The notes beneath the pieces are model-generated. The model searched no databases and was not told the origin of the DNA. It was given only the letters and a program-made list of their open reading frames with translations. Positions 24,600 through 36,725 of a stretch of 64,000 nt of DNA are shown in pieces. The position numbers and the translations under genes are program-made. Origin of the DNA: an uncultured SAR116 cluster alpha proteobacterium (GTDB taxonomy: Bacteria; Pseudomonadota; Alphaproteobacteria; Puniceispirillales; Marisalimonadaceae); contig CACEFQ010000002.1 in assembly GCA_902558885.1 (NCBI GenBank), positions 1 through 64,000 on the forward strand, read 5' to 3'. Within the stretch, counting starts at the first letter, position 1. Every line of letters begins with the position of its first letter.

Positions 24600-26132
24600 A
24601 TGGAAAACAAACAAAAAAAACCAATCGTTTTATGTATAATGGACGGCTGGGGAATTAATGAAAATACTGCAAATAATTCTGTAGTGTTAGCAAAAACTCC
24701 AAATGTAGATTTTTTAACTAAAACATTTCCATATTCAACCCTAGATGCTTCTGGTGAAGATGTTGGGCTGCCCATAGGTCAAGTAGGAAACTCTGAGGTT
24801 GGACATATGAACCTTGGTTCTGGAAGAGTGGTACTACAAACTTTACCAAAGATAAACAAAGCTTTTGACAATAATGAAATAGAAAAAAATAACAATTTTC
24901 AGAATTTTATGTCAGATCATAATAAAAATAAGACTGTCCATCTGCTCGGTTTGTGTAGTGATGGAGGAGTACATTCTCATTCAAGTCACATTATTGAAAT
25001 GTCAAAACTTTTAAAAAAAAATAATTGTAAAACTTTGATACACATTTTTTCAGATGGGCGAGATTGTTCTCCAAAACAAATAGGCCAGGATATTAAAAAA
25101 TTTGAAATGTCCCTCCCAAAAAATATAAAGATAGCCTCACTTGTAGGTAGATACTACTCAATGGATAGAGATAATAGATGGGAGAGAGTAAAAAAGGCTT
25201 TTGATCTTATTGTATACGGAAAATATGACAGAAAGTTTTCTAATGCATCAGAAGGAATACAAGAAGCTTATAAAAATAATGAAACTGACGAATTTATTTC
25301 ACCAACTCTGATTGGAAATTATAAAGGATTTGAAGAAGGTGATAGCTTAATTATGATAAACTTTCGGGCAGACCGAGTTAGAGAGTTATTAACAGCATTA
25401 CTAGATCCTACATTTAGACAATTTGAAAAAGATTTTAATACTCCAATTTTAACAAATAATCTTGGAATGACAGAGTATTCAAAAGAATTATCAAAATTTA
25501 TGAATTCTATTTTTGTAAAAGAAAATATTAAGGACACACTTGGGGAGGTCATTTCAAAAGCTAATTTAAAACAATTAAGACTAGCTGAAACAGAAAAATA
25601 TCCTCATGTTACTTTCTTTTTTAATGGAGGAGAGGAAACGGTTTACCCTGGTGAAACTAGGGTAATGATACCATCACCAAAAATATCTACATATGATTTA
25701 CAACCTGAAATGTCAGCAAAGAAAGTTGAGACTAAATTAATATCTTCCATAAAAAATAAAACTTATGATCTAATTATAATTAATTTTGCAAATCCTGATA
25801 TGGTTGGACATACAGGTGATTTAAAAGCAGCAATTAAAGCAGTGGAAACTGTTGATACAGCAATTGGAAATATAAAAGATACAATAATTAAATATGATGG
25901 CCTCATGTTATTAACCGCAGACCATGGAAACTGTGAAGTTATGTTCGATGAAATGGCCAATTTACCACATACTTCACATACATGTAATAAAGTTCCTTTG
26001 ATACTTATTTCTAAAAATATGAATTATAAGTTAAGAGATGGAAGATTAGCAGATATTGCTCCAACAATTTTAGAACTTATTTCTATCAAATCACCTGAAA
26101 ACATGAGTGGTAAATCACTTTTAGTAAAATAA
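24600..26132 (+). CDS. gpmI: 2,3-bisphosphoglycerate-independent phosphoglycerate mutase
   Basis: Cofactor-independent phosphoglycerate mutase of glycolysis and gluconeogenesis, 510 residues. The catalytic serine lies in GQVGNSEVGHMNLGSGR, and metal ligands include those in LLTADHGNCEVM and the N-terminal CIMDGWG. GRYYSMDRDNRWER is also typical. I use the ATG at 24600; a TTG sits one codon upstream. In many alphaproteobacteria an EnvC-like gene follows; here ctpA is next. Confidence 0.96.
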   Translation: MENKQKKPIVLCIMDGWGINENTANNSVVLAKTPNVDFLTKTFPYSTLDASGEDVGLPIGQVGNSEVGHMNLGSGRVVLQTLPKINKAFDNNEIEKNNNFQNFMSDHNKNKTVHLLGLCSDGGVHSHSSHIIEMSKLLKKNNCKTLIHIFSDGRDCSPKQIGQDIKKFEMSLPKNIKIASLVGRYYSMDRDNRWERVKKAFDLIVYGKYDRKFSNASEGIQEAYKNNETDEFISPTLIGNYKGFEEGDSLIMINFRADRVRELLTALLDPTFRQFEKDFNTPILTNNLGMTEYSKELSKFMNSIFVKENIKDTLGEVISKANLKQLRLAETEKYPHVTFFFNGGEETVYPGETRVMIPSPKISTYDLQPEMSAKKVETKLISSIKNKTYDLIIINFANPDMVGHTGDLKAAIKAVETVDTAIGNIKDTIIKYDGLMLLTADHGNCEVMFDEMANLPHTSHTCNKVPLILISKNMNYKLRDGRLADIAPTILELISIKSPENMSGKSLLVK

Positions 26133-26222
26133 AAGTTATAATTAGATTTTTCTGTAGTTGCTGTACTAAATATATTCTATATTATTATAGTACGTTCTCA
26201 ACTTGAATTAAGGCCTACTCAA

Positions 26223-27599
26223 ATGATTAAAAAAATCTCTATTTATAATATAAATTATAATATTAATGTTTTTTTAGCATTTTTTTTGATTTTTAATATA
26301 TGTTTGATTGAGCAAAATCTTGCTAGAGCTGAAAATCGTCAAGAAACCTACAAACAGCTAAATCTTTTTGGTGATGTTTTTCAAAGAGTACAGGAACAAT
26401 ACGTAGAAGAAGTTACTGACAAAAAACTTATTGAATCTGCAATTTCAGGGATGCTTCAATCTCTTGATCCTCACTCCTCTTATTTAAGTCCAGAATCATA
26501 TAAAGATATGCAGGTAAAGACCAAAGGAAAATTTGGTGGTTTAGGTATTGAAATAACTATGGAAGATGGTGTGGTAAAAGTTGTTTCACCGATAGATGAC
26601 ACTCCTGCAGCTAACGCAGGTATGAAGTCGGGCGATTTAATTATTGGCATAAATGGAGAGTCAATTAGAGGGCTTTCAATAAATGACGCTGTATCTCAAC
26701 TTCGAGGGCCTGTTGGAAGTAAGGTTGTCATTACTGTTGTTCGTGATAAAAAAGATCCTTTTGAAATTGAAATAATTAGAGACGTTATAAAAATAAGATC
26801 TGTTAGACACAACATTATTAAAAATATAGGTTATGTACGTTTAACTACCTTTTCGGATACAACGACTTCTGGTCTAGAAAAATCCGTAGATGAAATAAAA
26901 AAAGAACTTGGAGAAAAGTTTCAAGGACTAATACTCGATTTAAGGAATAATCCAGGAGGTCTTTTAAACCAATCAATTTCAGTTACTGACTCTTTCTTAA
27001 ACCAGGGAGAAATAGTATCAACCCAAGGCAGAAAAGATAATGATACTTCAAGAATTTTTGCAAAAAAAGGTGATATAATTAACGGCAAACCCATGATAGT
27101 TCTTATCAATAGTGGATCAGCATCTGCTAGCGAAATTGTAGCAGGAGCACTCAAAGATCATTCAAGAGCAATAATAGTTGGTACTCGTAGTTTTGGTAAA
27201 GGATCAGTTCAATCTATAATTCCTTTAGCAGGTAATGGTGCAATGAGACTTACAACTGCAAGATATTACACACCAAGTGGTATATCAATACAAGCCAAAG
27301 GTATCGAACCAGATATTATTGTAGAAGCTGGTATAACTGAATTGACTAAAAAAACACAAGAAAATAGAAGAGAAGAAAATTTAAGAGGAGCCTTGGACAA
27401 AAAAGAAACAGATAAAAAAGATAGTGCTAATAAGCCAGAATTAACTTCAGCTGAAAAACTTATGCAAGATAATCAAATATCTAGAGCAGTTGACCTTATA
27501 AGAGGTATTAATTTATTTAGTAATAAAAAGAAAACAACTTCTACCGCCAAAATTATAAAAAAATCTTTACATAATAAAGTTAGTAGTTTTAGCAATTGA
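26223..27599 (+). CDS. ctpA: S41 carboxyl-terminal processing peptidase
   Basis: Exported C-terminal processing protease, 458 residues. It has an N-terminal hydrophobic signal (about 15-40), a PDZ domain (about 100-180, GLGIEITMEDGVVKVVSPIDDTPAANAGMKSGD) and an S41 catalytic core. The nucleophile Ser is in NSGSASASEIVAGALKDH and the Lys in GTRSFGKGSVQS. The last 80 residues are charged and low in complexity. A 4-nt TTGA overlap links it to rppH. Confidence 0.95.
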   Translation: MIKKISIYNINYNINVFLAFFLIFNICLIEQNLARAENRQETYKQLNLFGDVFQRVQEQYVEEVTDKKLIESAISGMLQSLDPHSSYLSPESYKDMQVKTKGKFGGLGIEITMEDGVVKVVSPIDDTPAANAGMKSGDLIIGINGESIRGLSINDAVSQLRGPVGSKVVITVVRDKKDPFEIEIIRDVIKIRSVRHNIIKNIGYVRLTTFSDTTTSGLEKSVDEIKKELGEKFQGLILDLRNNPGGLLNQSISVTDSFLNQGEIVSTQGRKDNDTSRIFAKKGDIINGKPMIVLINSGSASASEIVAGALKDHSRAIIVGTRSFGKGSVQSIIPLAGNGAMRLTTARYYTPSGISIQAKGIEPDIIVEAGITELTKKTQENRREENLRGALDKKETDKKDSANKPELTSAEKLMQDNQISRAVDLIRGINLFSNKKKTTSTAKIIKKSLHNKVSSFSN

Positions 27600-28111
27600 G
27601 TATAATTAAAAATAATATTCCTCTTTTAGAAAGACCTTATCGTTCTTGTGTTGGGTTAATGGTTTTTAATAAAGATGGAAACGTATTTTGTGGACAAAGA
27701 CTTGATAACAAAGCTGAAGCATGGCAATTACCCCAAGGAGGTATTGACAAAGGAGAACTGCCTGTAGAGGCTGGATATAGAGAATTAAAAGAAGAGACCA
27801 GTATAACTAATATTGAGTTTATAAGTGAATATCCAGAATGGTTGAATTATGATATTCCTTTGCCATTAGCAGATAATCTTTGGGAAGGAAAGTATAGAGG
27901 ACAAACTCAAAGGTGGCTCTTATTTCATTTTATGGGTAAGGATAAAGAAATAGATATCAATACTAACCATCCTGAATTTAAAAACTGGAGTTGGATTGAT
28001 CCAGAATTATTACCTGAAAAAGCAATTTCATTTAAGAAAGATGTTTATAAAAAAATTAATGAAATATTCATCCCAATAATCAATAACTTTAACGCGTCAA
28101 ACTTTAATTAA
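27596..28111 (+). CDS. rppH: RNA pyrophosphohydrolase, Nudix family
   Basis: RppH removes pyrophosphate from 5-prime triphosphorylated mRNA and so triggers decay. The 171 residues contain the Nudix box GGIDKGELPVEAGYRELKEETSI (about 48-70) and typical N-terminal YRSCVGLMVFNKDGNVF and C-terminal FKNWSWIDPE segments. It starts at a TTG that overlaps the ctpA stop (TTGA), a coupled arrangement; no ATG exists near the expected start. Confidence 0.94.
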   Translation: MSIIKNNIPLLERPYRSCVGLMVFNKDGNVFCGQRLDNKAEAWQLPQGGIDKGELPVEAGYRELKEETSITNIEFISEYPEWLNYDIPLPLADNLWEGKYRGQTQRWLLFHFMGKDKEIDINTNHPEFKNWSWIDPELLPEKAISFKKDVYKKINEIFIPIINNFNASNFN

Positions 28112-28116
28112 TTATT

Positions 28117-29406
28117 ATGAAAAAAGAGATCAACTCAAATAACGAAAAGCTTGTTAATAAAGTTTTAAAAATACTAACAAAATTTAAAGACGATCCTAAA
28201 AAATTTGAAAATATATTTACTGAGCTTTTTGAAAAAGATTTTGAAGTGCAGCTGAATGAAATAAGTGAGCTTGAAAATGGTTTATTAAAGGGTTTAATAA
28301 TATCTGTAAAAGATTTATTTGATGTTAATGGGTATCATACTAGAGGAGGAACTAAGTTTTTAGAACCCGATATTTCTCTAAGTGATGCAAAATGTATCTC
28401 TAATATAAGAAAAGCTGGCGGCTTACTTATTGGACATACTAATATGACTGAACTTGCCTACTCAGGTTTAGGAATTAATCCTCATTATGGAACTCCAGAC
28501 AACCCTTTATATCCTGGTGCTGTGCCAGGTGGATCAACATCTGGTGGAGCTGTGTCAGTTGCTTTAGATTTGTCTGACATTGCTATAGGAACTGATACTG
28601 GAGGTTCAACGAGGATACCAGCTGCTTTCACAGGAATTACAGGCTTTAAACCTACACAAGATAGTATTTCAAGAGATGGTGTCCTTACCCTCTCCTATAG
28701 CCTAGATAGTGTTGGATTAATGGCGAAAAACGTTCAACTCTGTAAACTTGGCTACCATGCCATGAGAAAAAAAATAAATACTAAACAAGAAAAATTACAA
28801 AACAAAGATCCAAAATTAATAATTCCTTCTAATTTTGGATTTGAAGATATAGATAATGAAATTAAAGTTGCTTTTGACTTAGCTAAGAAAAAAATTTCTG
28901 AAAGTGGATACGAAGTCATTGAAATGAATGTGCCAGTTTTAGATTTATACAAAAAAGTGCCAATATGGCAATTCGCGTCAGTAGAGTGTGCAACAGAATA
29001 TTTTTATTTATATGATCAAAAAAAACATTTAATTGATCCAAATGTATTAAGGCGAATAAAACGAGCAAATGAAGTTATGGCTGTTGAATATAATTTATTA
29101 CAAAAAATTAGAGCAGATTCAATAGAAGAGTTTAACAAATTTTTAAAAAATAATTTTTTAATTATGCCAACTGTGACAATAAAACCACCTTTAGTAGAAA
29201 AATGTAAAGATAGTGAATTCTATGATGAAGCAAATTTAATATCGTTAAGAAACACAACTTTGGCTAACTATATGAATGGTTGTAGTATTTCTATACCTTA
29301 TTTTGAAAATAGAAAGCCTATTGGGATCATGTTAAACGCTACGACTAATCAAGATGATTATCTTTTGAGTATAAGCTCTGATATAGAAAAAGTGTTACGG
29401 AAATAA
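28117..29406 (+). CDS. Amidase signature family hydrolase
   Basis: Amidase of 429 residues with the Ser-cisSer-Lys catalytic apparatus: Lys65 in SVKDLF, the serine pair at 140-142 in PGGSTSGGA, and the nucleophile Ser164 in TDTGGSTRIPA. The substrate is unknown; the family includes aryl, fatty-acid and indoleacetamide amidases and GatA. It is not GatA, since gatC/gatB are absent nearby. It follows rppH by 5 nt and ends 1 base before the convergent atpC. Confidence 0.88.
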   Translation: MKKEINSNNEKLVNKVLKILTKFKDDPKKFENIFTELFEKDFEVQLNEISELENGLLKGLIISVKDLFDVNGYHTRGGTKFLEPDISLSDAKCISNIRKAGGLLIGHTNMTELAYSGLGINPHYGTPDNPLYPGAVPGGSTSGGAVSVALDLSDIAIGTDTGGSTRIPAAFTGITGFKPTQDSISRDGVLTLSYSLDSVGLMAKNVQLCKLGYHAMRKKINTKQEKLQNKDPKLIIPSNFGFEDIDNEIKVAFDLAKKKISESGYEVIEMNVPVLDLYKKVPIWQFASVECATEYFYLYDQKKHLIDPNVLRRIKRANEVMAVEYNLLQKIRADSIEEFNKFLKNNFLIMPTVTIKPPLVEKCKDSEFYDEANLISLRNTTLANYMNGCSISIPYFENRKPIGIMLNATTNQDDYLLSISSDIEKVLRK

Positions 29407-29407
29407 A

Positions 29408-29806
29408 TTAACCTATTTCATCTAAAACTGCCTTAATGAAAGACGAATTTTTAATTGCAAGTTCTGCAATATTTTGATCGTTATGATTTTCTTGGGACTG
29501 AAAAGCTAGAAGTTTTTCTTGAAGAACTTGTTTATTTGCTTTATCAATCTTTTCGGCTCTTTCTGCTAATATTGTAACTGTTGTTTCATTTATTTCAGCT
29601 ATTCCACCATCTATCATTATCTGCGATGAAACTTTATTATCATTAAAAATATCAACCAAACCTCTATCCAGAGTGGATATAATTTTAGAATGTCTTGGAA
29701 GGGCACCAATTTGTCCATCTGATCCCGGGACAACAACCATTTCCACAGGTTCAGATACAATTATAGCTGAAGGTGTTACTACCTCTAAATTAGTTGTATC
29801 TGCCAT
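29408..29806 (-). CDS. atpC: F1F0 ATP synthase epsilon subunit
   Basis: Epsilon subunit of F1, 132 residues, joining gamma in the central stalk and modulating ATPase activity. The beta-sandwich domain is seen in VVPGSDGQIGALPRHSKIISTL and MIDGGIAEINETTVTILAERAE, followed by two short C-terminal helices. It is the last gene of atpHAGDC. Confidence 0.95.
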   Translation of the reverse strand: MADTTNLEVVTPSAIIVSEPVEMVVVPGSDGQIGALPRHSKIISTLDRGLVDIFNDNKVSSQIMIDGGIAEINETTVTILAERAEKIDKANKQVLQEKLLAFQSQENHNDQNIAELAIKNSSFIKAVLDEIG

Positions 29807-29835
29807 TCATACCTCATCTCAAAACGTTCAAAAAT

Positions 29836-31287
<1,452 letters not shown>

Positions 31288-31292
31288 TTATA

Positions 31293-32165
31293 TTATAAGG
31301 CTTCTGCACCTGATATAATTTCAATTAATTCTTTGGTAATAACAGCTTGTCTTGTTCTATTATATTGTAGAGTTAAATTATCAATCATCTCCCCAGCATT
31401 CCTAGTAGCATTATCCATTGCAGTCATTCTAGCAGCTAGTTCACTTGCTGTACTTTCAATTTGAGAACTATATAATTGTGTAGCTAAATTGCGAGGTAAT
31501 AGATCATTCAATATTTCTTCTTCACTTGGTTCAAATTCATATATTGAACTAGAGTTGTTTTCATCAGTCTCATCTTTTTTAACTTCTACAGGGATAAGAG
31601 ATTTATAAGTAACTTCTTGAGTAATTGCAGAAATAAATTTATTAAATATTACTCTGCATACACCAAATTCATTATTTTCAAACAAATCAATTATTTTTTT
31701 TGCTAAAACTTCGGCATCTGTATAATTAGGTTTTGCTGAATTTCCATCTATTTTTTCAACAAACAAGTCACCAAATTCTCTATTGAGTGCATCAGCAGAT
31801 TTTTTTCCTACCATTAGTAACTTAACATTAATACCATCGTCTTTTAGTTTTTTAATTTCAGATCTAACTGTTCTTGTAATTGATCCATTAAAACCACCGC
31901 ATAATCCTCTATCTGCAGAAAAAACAACTAATAAATGAGTTTTAATTTCTTCTTTGCCACTTAGTAGATCTATAGAGCTTCCAATTGCTTTAGAAGAAAT
32001 TTTGGATACAACACTGTCCATAAGAGAAGTGTATGGTCTTGAGGCTAATGCTTGTTCTTGAGCTTTACGTAGTTTAGCAGCAGCAACCATTTTCATTGCT
32101 GATGTAATTTTTTGTGTAGACTTTACTGAACCAATTCTATTTTTAAGATCTTTTAAAGAAGGCAT
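31293..32165 (-). CDS. atpG: F1F0 ATP synthase gamma subunit
   Basis: Central stalk gamma subunit, 290 residues, with the two long coiled helices at the ends: MPSLKDLKNRIGSVKSTQKITSAMKMVAAAKLR at the N-terminus and MTAMDNATRNAGEMIDNLTLQYNRTRQAVITKELIEIISGAEAL at the C-terminus, given here as landmarks in parts. The middle Rossmann-like region includes FSADRGLCGGFN. Fourth-from-last position order atpA-atpG-atpD is standard. Confidence 0.97.
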   Translation of the reverse strand: MPSLKDLKNRIGSVKSTQKITSAMKMVAAAKLRKAQEQALASRPYTSLMDSVVSKISSKAIGSSIDLLSGKEEIKTHLLVVFSADRGLCGGFNGSITRTVRSEIKKLKDDGINVKLLMVGKKSADALNREFGDLFVEKIDGNSAKPNYTDAEVLAKKIIDLFENNEFGVCRVIFNKFISAITQEVTYKSLIPVEVKKDETDENNSSSIYEFEPSEEEILNDLLPRNLATQLYSSQIESTASELAARMTAMDNATRNAGEMIDNLTLQYNRTRQAVITKELIEIISGAEAL

Positions 32166-32193
32166 TAACCTAATCCTTACTTATTCAAATTAT

Positions 32194-33729
32194 CTAAGCA
32201 AAATTCTTTACTATTTCATCTAGTGTGTCTTTAAGAGCTTTTTCAGTATCATCTGAAATAGACTTATCTTTTCTTATTGATTCTAGAATATTAGAGCCGT
32301 TCGCATTTAGTTTTTGGATAAGTGACTGTTCAAACTCACCAATTTTTTGTGTTGGGATTTGATCTAAATATCCTTTCACTCCAGCAAAAATAACAGCTAC
32401 CTGTTCTTCAACATCCATTGGAGAATATTGAGGTTGTTTAAGTAATTCAGTTAACCTTTCTCCTCTTGATAAAAGTTGTCTCGTTGACGCATCCATATCA
32501 GATGCAAATTGTGCGAAAGCAGCCATTTCTCGATATTGTGCTAAGTCTAACTTAATTGTCCCAGCCACTTGTTTCATCGCTTTAATTTGAGCAGCTGATC
32601 CAACCCTTGAAACAGATAAACCGACGTTAACAGCTGGCCTAATACCTTTATAAAAGAGTTCTGTTTCTAAAAAAATTTGACCATCTGTAATTGAAATAAC
32701 ATTAGTTGGAATAAATGCGGAAACGTCACCACCTTGTGTTTCAATTATTGGAAGGGCTGTTAGAGATCCAGATCCATTTTCTCCATTTAATTTTGCGGCT
32801 CTTTCAAGTAAGCGGGAATGTAAATAAAACACATCACCAGGATAAGCTTCTCTTCCTGGCGGCCTCCTTAGAAGAAGAGACATTTGTCTGTAGGCAACTG
32901 CTTGTTTTGATAAATCATCATAGACAACAACCGCGTGCATTCCATTATCTCTAAAAAACTCTCCCATAGCAGCTGCAGAATAAGGTGCAAGAAATTGCAT
33001 AGGAGCTGGATCAGATGCCGTAGCTGCTACGATAATAGAATACTCTAACGCTCCTCTTTCCTCTAAAGTTTTAACAATTTGCGCTACTGTCGATCTTTTT
33101 TGACCCACTGCCACATAAATACAGAACAACTTCTTTGTATCATCTTTACCAGCTTTATCATTAGTACTCTTTTGATTTAAAAAAGTATCTATTGCAATAG
33201 CTGTTTTACCTGTTTGTCTGTCTCCAATAATAAGCTCTCTCTGCCCTCTTCCCACAGGAATAAGAGAATCGATTGCCTTTAAACCAGTTTGCATAGGTTC
33301 GCTTACTGATTCTCTTGGCATAATACCCGGTGCTTTAGTTTCAACCCTTGATCTTTTAACGTTTTTAAGAGCACCTTTCCCATCTATAGGATTGCCAAGT
33401 GCATCAACAACTCTTCCTAAGAGTCCTTTACCTATTGGCACGTCAACAATTGAACCTGTTCTTTTGACAACGTCACCTTCTTTAATTGTTTTATCGCTGC
33501 CGAATATAACTACGCCTACATTATCTCTTTCTAGGTTTAAAGCCATGCCAGCAATACCACCAGGAAACTCAACCATTTCACCAGCTTGAATCTGATCAAG
33601 CCCGTAAACACGTGCAATTCCATCACCTACTGATAAAACCTTACCAACTTCTGTAACTTCAGCGTCAGCGCCAAAATTTTCAATCTGATCTTTTAATATT
33701 GTTGATATTTCTGCTGCACGGATATCCAT
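32194..33729 (-). CDS. atpA: F1F0 ATP synthase alpha subunit
   Basis: Non-catalytic nucleotide-binding alpha subunit, 511 residues. P-loop [15 protein letters not shown] (about 169-183), N-terminal [11 protein letters not shown], and the region [50 protein letters not shown], cited only as a landmark between about 260 and 310. Its start overlaps the last base of atpH, so translation is likely coupled. Confidence 0.99.
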   Translation of the reverse strand: MDIRAAEISTILKDQIENFGADAEVTEVGKVLSVGDGIARVYGLDQIQAGEMVEFPGGIAGMALNLERDNVGVVIFGSDKTIKEGDVVKRTGSIVDVPIGKGLLGRVVDALGNPIDGKGALKNVKRSRVETKAPGIMPRESVSEPMQTGLKAIDSLIPVGRGQRELIIGDRQTGKTAIAIDTFLNQKSTNDKAGKDDTKKLFCIYVAVGQKRSTVAQIVKTLEERGALEYSIIVAATASDPAPMQFLAPYSAAAMGEFFRDNGMHAVVVYDDLSKQAVAYRQMSLLLRRPPGREAYPGDVFYLHSRLLERAAKLNGENGSGSLTALPIIETQGGDVSAFIPTNVISITDGQIFLETELFYKGIRPAVNVGLSVSRVGSAAQIKAMKQVAGTIKLDLAQYREMAAFAQFASDMDASTRQLLSRGERLTELLKQPQYSPMDVEEQVAVIFAGVKGYLDQIPTQKIGEFEQSLIQKLNANGSNILESIRKDKSISDDTEKALKDTLDEIVKNFA

Positions 33730-34280
33730 TAGTTTGTACCTCTCATAGCTATTTCAAGTCTACTTAATTTAGTTTTTAATGAGTTATCTATCATTTTGGA
33801 ACCTATTTTAACAATAAGGCCTCCAATCAAACTTTCATCAACGTTTGTTGATAATATTATTTTTTTAATACCTGTTGCTTCAGATATTGCTTCTACAACT
33901 TTTTTTTGTTGATCATGGTCAAGTGTAAAAGAGGATGTTACTTCAGCTTTAACTTCACCATTAATTCTAGATACTTCTGATAAAAAGTCATCTATTACTT
34001 CGTTGATTAATATTAATCTTCCATTATTCACCAAAGTTCCAAAAAATTTGGTGGTTAATTTTTGAGCTTTAGCTTTATTTAAAATTTTAAGTATTGAATT
34101 TTGTTTATCAGATTTAGATATAGCTGGTGACTTGATTAAATTAGACATAGAATCACTCTCTTCAAGTAACTTTTTGAGGCTCATAAAGTCATCAACTATT
34201 TTTGTTAAAATTTTTTTTTCTTCAGCTAATTCATATATAGCTTTAGCATATCTACCTGACAAACCAGATGAAACGCTCAT
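33729..34280 (-). CDS. atpH: F1F0 ATP synthase delta subunit
   Basis: Delta subunit, 183 residues, linking F1 to the peripheral stalk. Landmarks are [18 protein letters not shown] at the start, [19 protein letters not shown] in the middle and [25 protein letters not shown] near the end. First gene of the F1 operon; AAGGGA provides a ribosome site. The F0 genes (atpB, E, F) are not in the window, consistent with the split operon of alphaproteobacteria. Confidence 0.96.
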   Translation of the reverse strand: MSVSSGLSGRYAKAIYELAEEKKILTKIVDDFMSLKKLLEESDSMSNLIKSPAISKSDKQNSILKILNKAKAQKLTTKFFGTLVNNGRLILINEVIDDFLSEVSRINGEVKAEVTSSFTLDHDQQKKVVEAISEATGIKKIILSTNVDESLIGGLIVKIGSKMIDNSLKTKLSRLEIAMRGTN

Positions 34281-34375
34281 CTTAATACTTCCCTTTTAAG
34301 TAAATAAAATAATATGGATTGCTACCACAGCATTCATATCATTGCAAGTAACAAGGTCATCAAATTGAATTAATT

Positions 34376-36610
34376 TTACATAAAAGAAAATGGGTCAATA
34401 TCTATAGTTAATTTAATATGGTTTGGTGTATTGATTTTTCTTGTCCAATTCAGAATTACATCTTGAATATTCACATTTTTATCAGATTTTATTAAAAATC
34501 TTCTTCTAAATCTCCCTCTCAAAAAATATATTGGTGCAGGGGCAGGCCCAAAAATCTTAACATTTCTAAAAAATGGGGCTAATTTCAACAATTCTGACGA
34601 AAAAGTTTCTAATTTTCTTTCTAATCTCGATGACAATATTATAGATGCCAACCTCCCATAAGGGGGCATATTAGCGTGTTGTCTTGACATTAACTCTTTG
34701 TAAAAAAAATCATTTCGATTATTTTTGGCAATAGCATTAATAATTGGATTTTTACTATCATAAGTCTGAATTAGAACAACCCCTTTATCTTCTTCTTTTT
34801 TTGAATGTCTACCTGATCTTCCTGATACCTGTTGTAAAACCTGAAAAGTTCTCTCTGATGCTCTTAAATCCCCGCCAGATAATCCAACATCACTGTCAAT
34901 AATACCAACCAATTTTAAATTTGGAAAATCGTGGCCTTTAGCAATCATTTGTGTTCCTATAACAATATCAACTTTGTTATTTTTTATTTTTTCAACAGTT
35001 TGATTAAGTATTTTATGATTATTCATAGTATCACTCGATAAAACCATTAATCTGGCCTCGGGAAAAGTTTCTTTAATTTCTTCTTCGATACGCTCAACTC
35101 CAGGGCCACAAGCTTTAATTTGACCTTCAACACCACATTTCTTACAAACATTATCAAATGCTCTTGAATATCCACAATGGTGACAAACTAATATATTTTT
35201 AGATCTGTGCTCAACTAACCAGGTATCGCAATTAACACACTTAATTTTATCTCCACATGAATTGCAAATTGATAAGGGCGCATAACCCCTTCTGTTTAAA
35301 AATAATAAACTTTGTTCTTTATTATTTAGTTTACTCTCTATTTCACCTACAAGTGAGGGAGATAGCCATTTTCCTTTACCTGGTGGGTGGGCAGTTAAAT
35401 CAATTAATTTAATGTCAGGTAAAGTTGCACCCGTTGCTCTTTTTGGCAAAGTTAAATGAATATATTTACCACTTTTTGTATTGTAAAATGTTTCTAATGA
35501 TGGTGTTGCAGAAGCTAAAACTATTGGAGCTGAAGATCTTGAAGACCTGTAGATAGCCATATCTCTAGCATTATACCTTACATTTTCTTCTTGTTTAAAA
35601 GCTTGCTCATGTTCTTCATCAACGATAATTAAACCTAAATTTGAAATAGGAATCATTAGCGCTGATCTTGCTCCTACAATAACTCCAGCTGTGCCGTTTA
35701 ATGCAGACAACCAAATTTTTTTCTTTTTTTTCTTTGTTATTTCAGAATTCCAAACTAATGGAGCAAAAGAGAATTTTTGAACAAACCTTTTTTCCCAATC
35801 TGGTGTTAAAACTATTTCTGGGAGTAAAATTAATGCTTGCTTGCCTTGGTCTAAACATGTCCTAACTGTTTCGAAGTAAGTTTCAGTTTTACCAGAACCT
35901 GGGACCCCATCAAGCAAAAAACAATCCGATTTTGTATTAGTAATTGAATCATTGATTCTGTCTACTGCAAATTTTTGTTCTAAATTTAAAAAGTCATAAT
36001 TTTTTTTATTTTCTTTAGAGTTTTTTAAAAAATGATAATCTAAATTCAGTGTTTTGTAGACTTTCTTTTCTTGTATCAGGTTTTTTTTGGCCATATCTTT
36101 CAAAATTGCTTTTGAAACGCCTATTTGTTTGATTATATCATCTTGTGATTTTCCTATATCTAAATTTAATAGAAAATCTAAAACTAACTTACGTTTGTTG
36201 GTAATTTTAATTTCTTCAATTTTGTTTATTTCATTTTCACTTAGAAAACTACTTTTATAAACTTTTTCGTAATCTGGAGAAGTAATAGCTTCTATTGGAG
36301 ATAATATCATTTTCAAAACCAGACCTTTAGAAACACAATACCAACTTGACAAAAAATTCATTAATTCAATTGAAGGTTTTGGTATTGGTTCAAGATCATA
36401 AACTTGAAGAACTGTTTTCAATTTTGTTTCAGGCATGGTTTTAGTACCATCACCAATGATTATACCTACTATTTTTCTTTTTCCAAAAGGAACTAAAACG
36501 ATTTGACCAATACTTAAATTGGTATTTTTATCTTCTAAAACGTAGTCAAATGGTTCGTTGAAAGGTCCACTAACTAAGACAGACACTTCTTTTGAGTTTA
36601 CATTTTTCAT
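34376..36610 (-). CDS. priA: Primosomal replication helicase PriA
   Basis: Restart helicase, 744 residues. N-terminal DNA-binding domain, then helicase motifs: Walker A GVPGSGKTETYF, DEEH box VDEEHEQAFKQEENVRYNARD, SATPS, and VIGTQMIAKGHDFPNLKLVGI. Zinc clusters are formed by CNSCGDKIKCVNC and CHHCGYSR...CKKCG, all present. Located just upstream of atpH, as in many alphaproteobacteria, with a 95-nt gap. Confidence 0.96.
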   Translation of the reverse strand: MKNVNSKEVSVLVSGPFNEPFDYVLEDKNTNLSIGQIVLVPFGKRKIVGIIIGDGTKTMPETKLKTVLQVYDLEPIPKPSIELMNFLSSWYCVSKGLVLKMILSPIEAITSPDYEKVYKSSFLSENEINKIEEIKITNKRKLVLDFLLNLDIGKSQDDIIKQIGVSKAILKDMAKKNLIQEKKVYKTLNLDYHFLKNSKENKKNYDFLNLEQKFAVDRINDSITNTKSDCFLLDGVPGSGKTETYFETVRTCLDQGKQALILLPEIVLTPDWEKRFVQKFSFAPLVWNSEITKKKKKKIWLSALNGTAGVIVGARSALMIPISNLGLIIVDEEHEQAFKQEENVRYNARDMAIYRSSRSSAPIVLASATPSLETFYNTKSGKYIHLTLPKRATGATLPDIKLIDLTAHPPGKGKWLSPSLVGEIESKLNNKEQSLLFLNRRGYAPLSICNSCGDKIKCVNCDTWLVEHRSKNILVCHHCGYSRAFDNVCKKCGVEGQIKACGPGVERIEEEIKETFPEARLMVLSSDTMNNHKILNQTVEKIKNNKVDIVIGTQMIAKGHDFPNLKLVGIIDSDVGLSGGDLRASERTFQVLQQVSGRSGRHSKKEEDKGVVLIQTYDSKNPIINAIAKNNRNDFFYKELMSRQHANMPPYGRLASIILSSRLERKLETFSSELLKLAPFFRNVKIFGPAPAPIYFLRGRFRRRFLIKSDKNVNIQDVILNWTRKINTPNHIKLTIDIDPFSFM

Positions 36611-36725
36611 TTATTATCTTTATGAAATAAGTTTAAAGCTAAATATAGTTATAATTTTTAAATAGTGTATTATAAATCATAATTAATTAAATGTTTAAAC
36701 TTCAAAAAAGTTAAAAGGATAAGAA

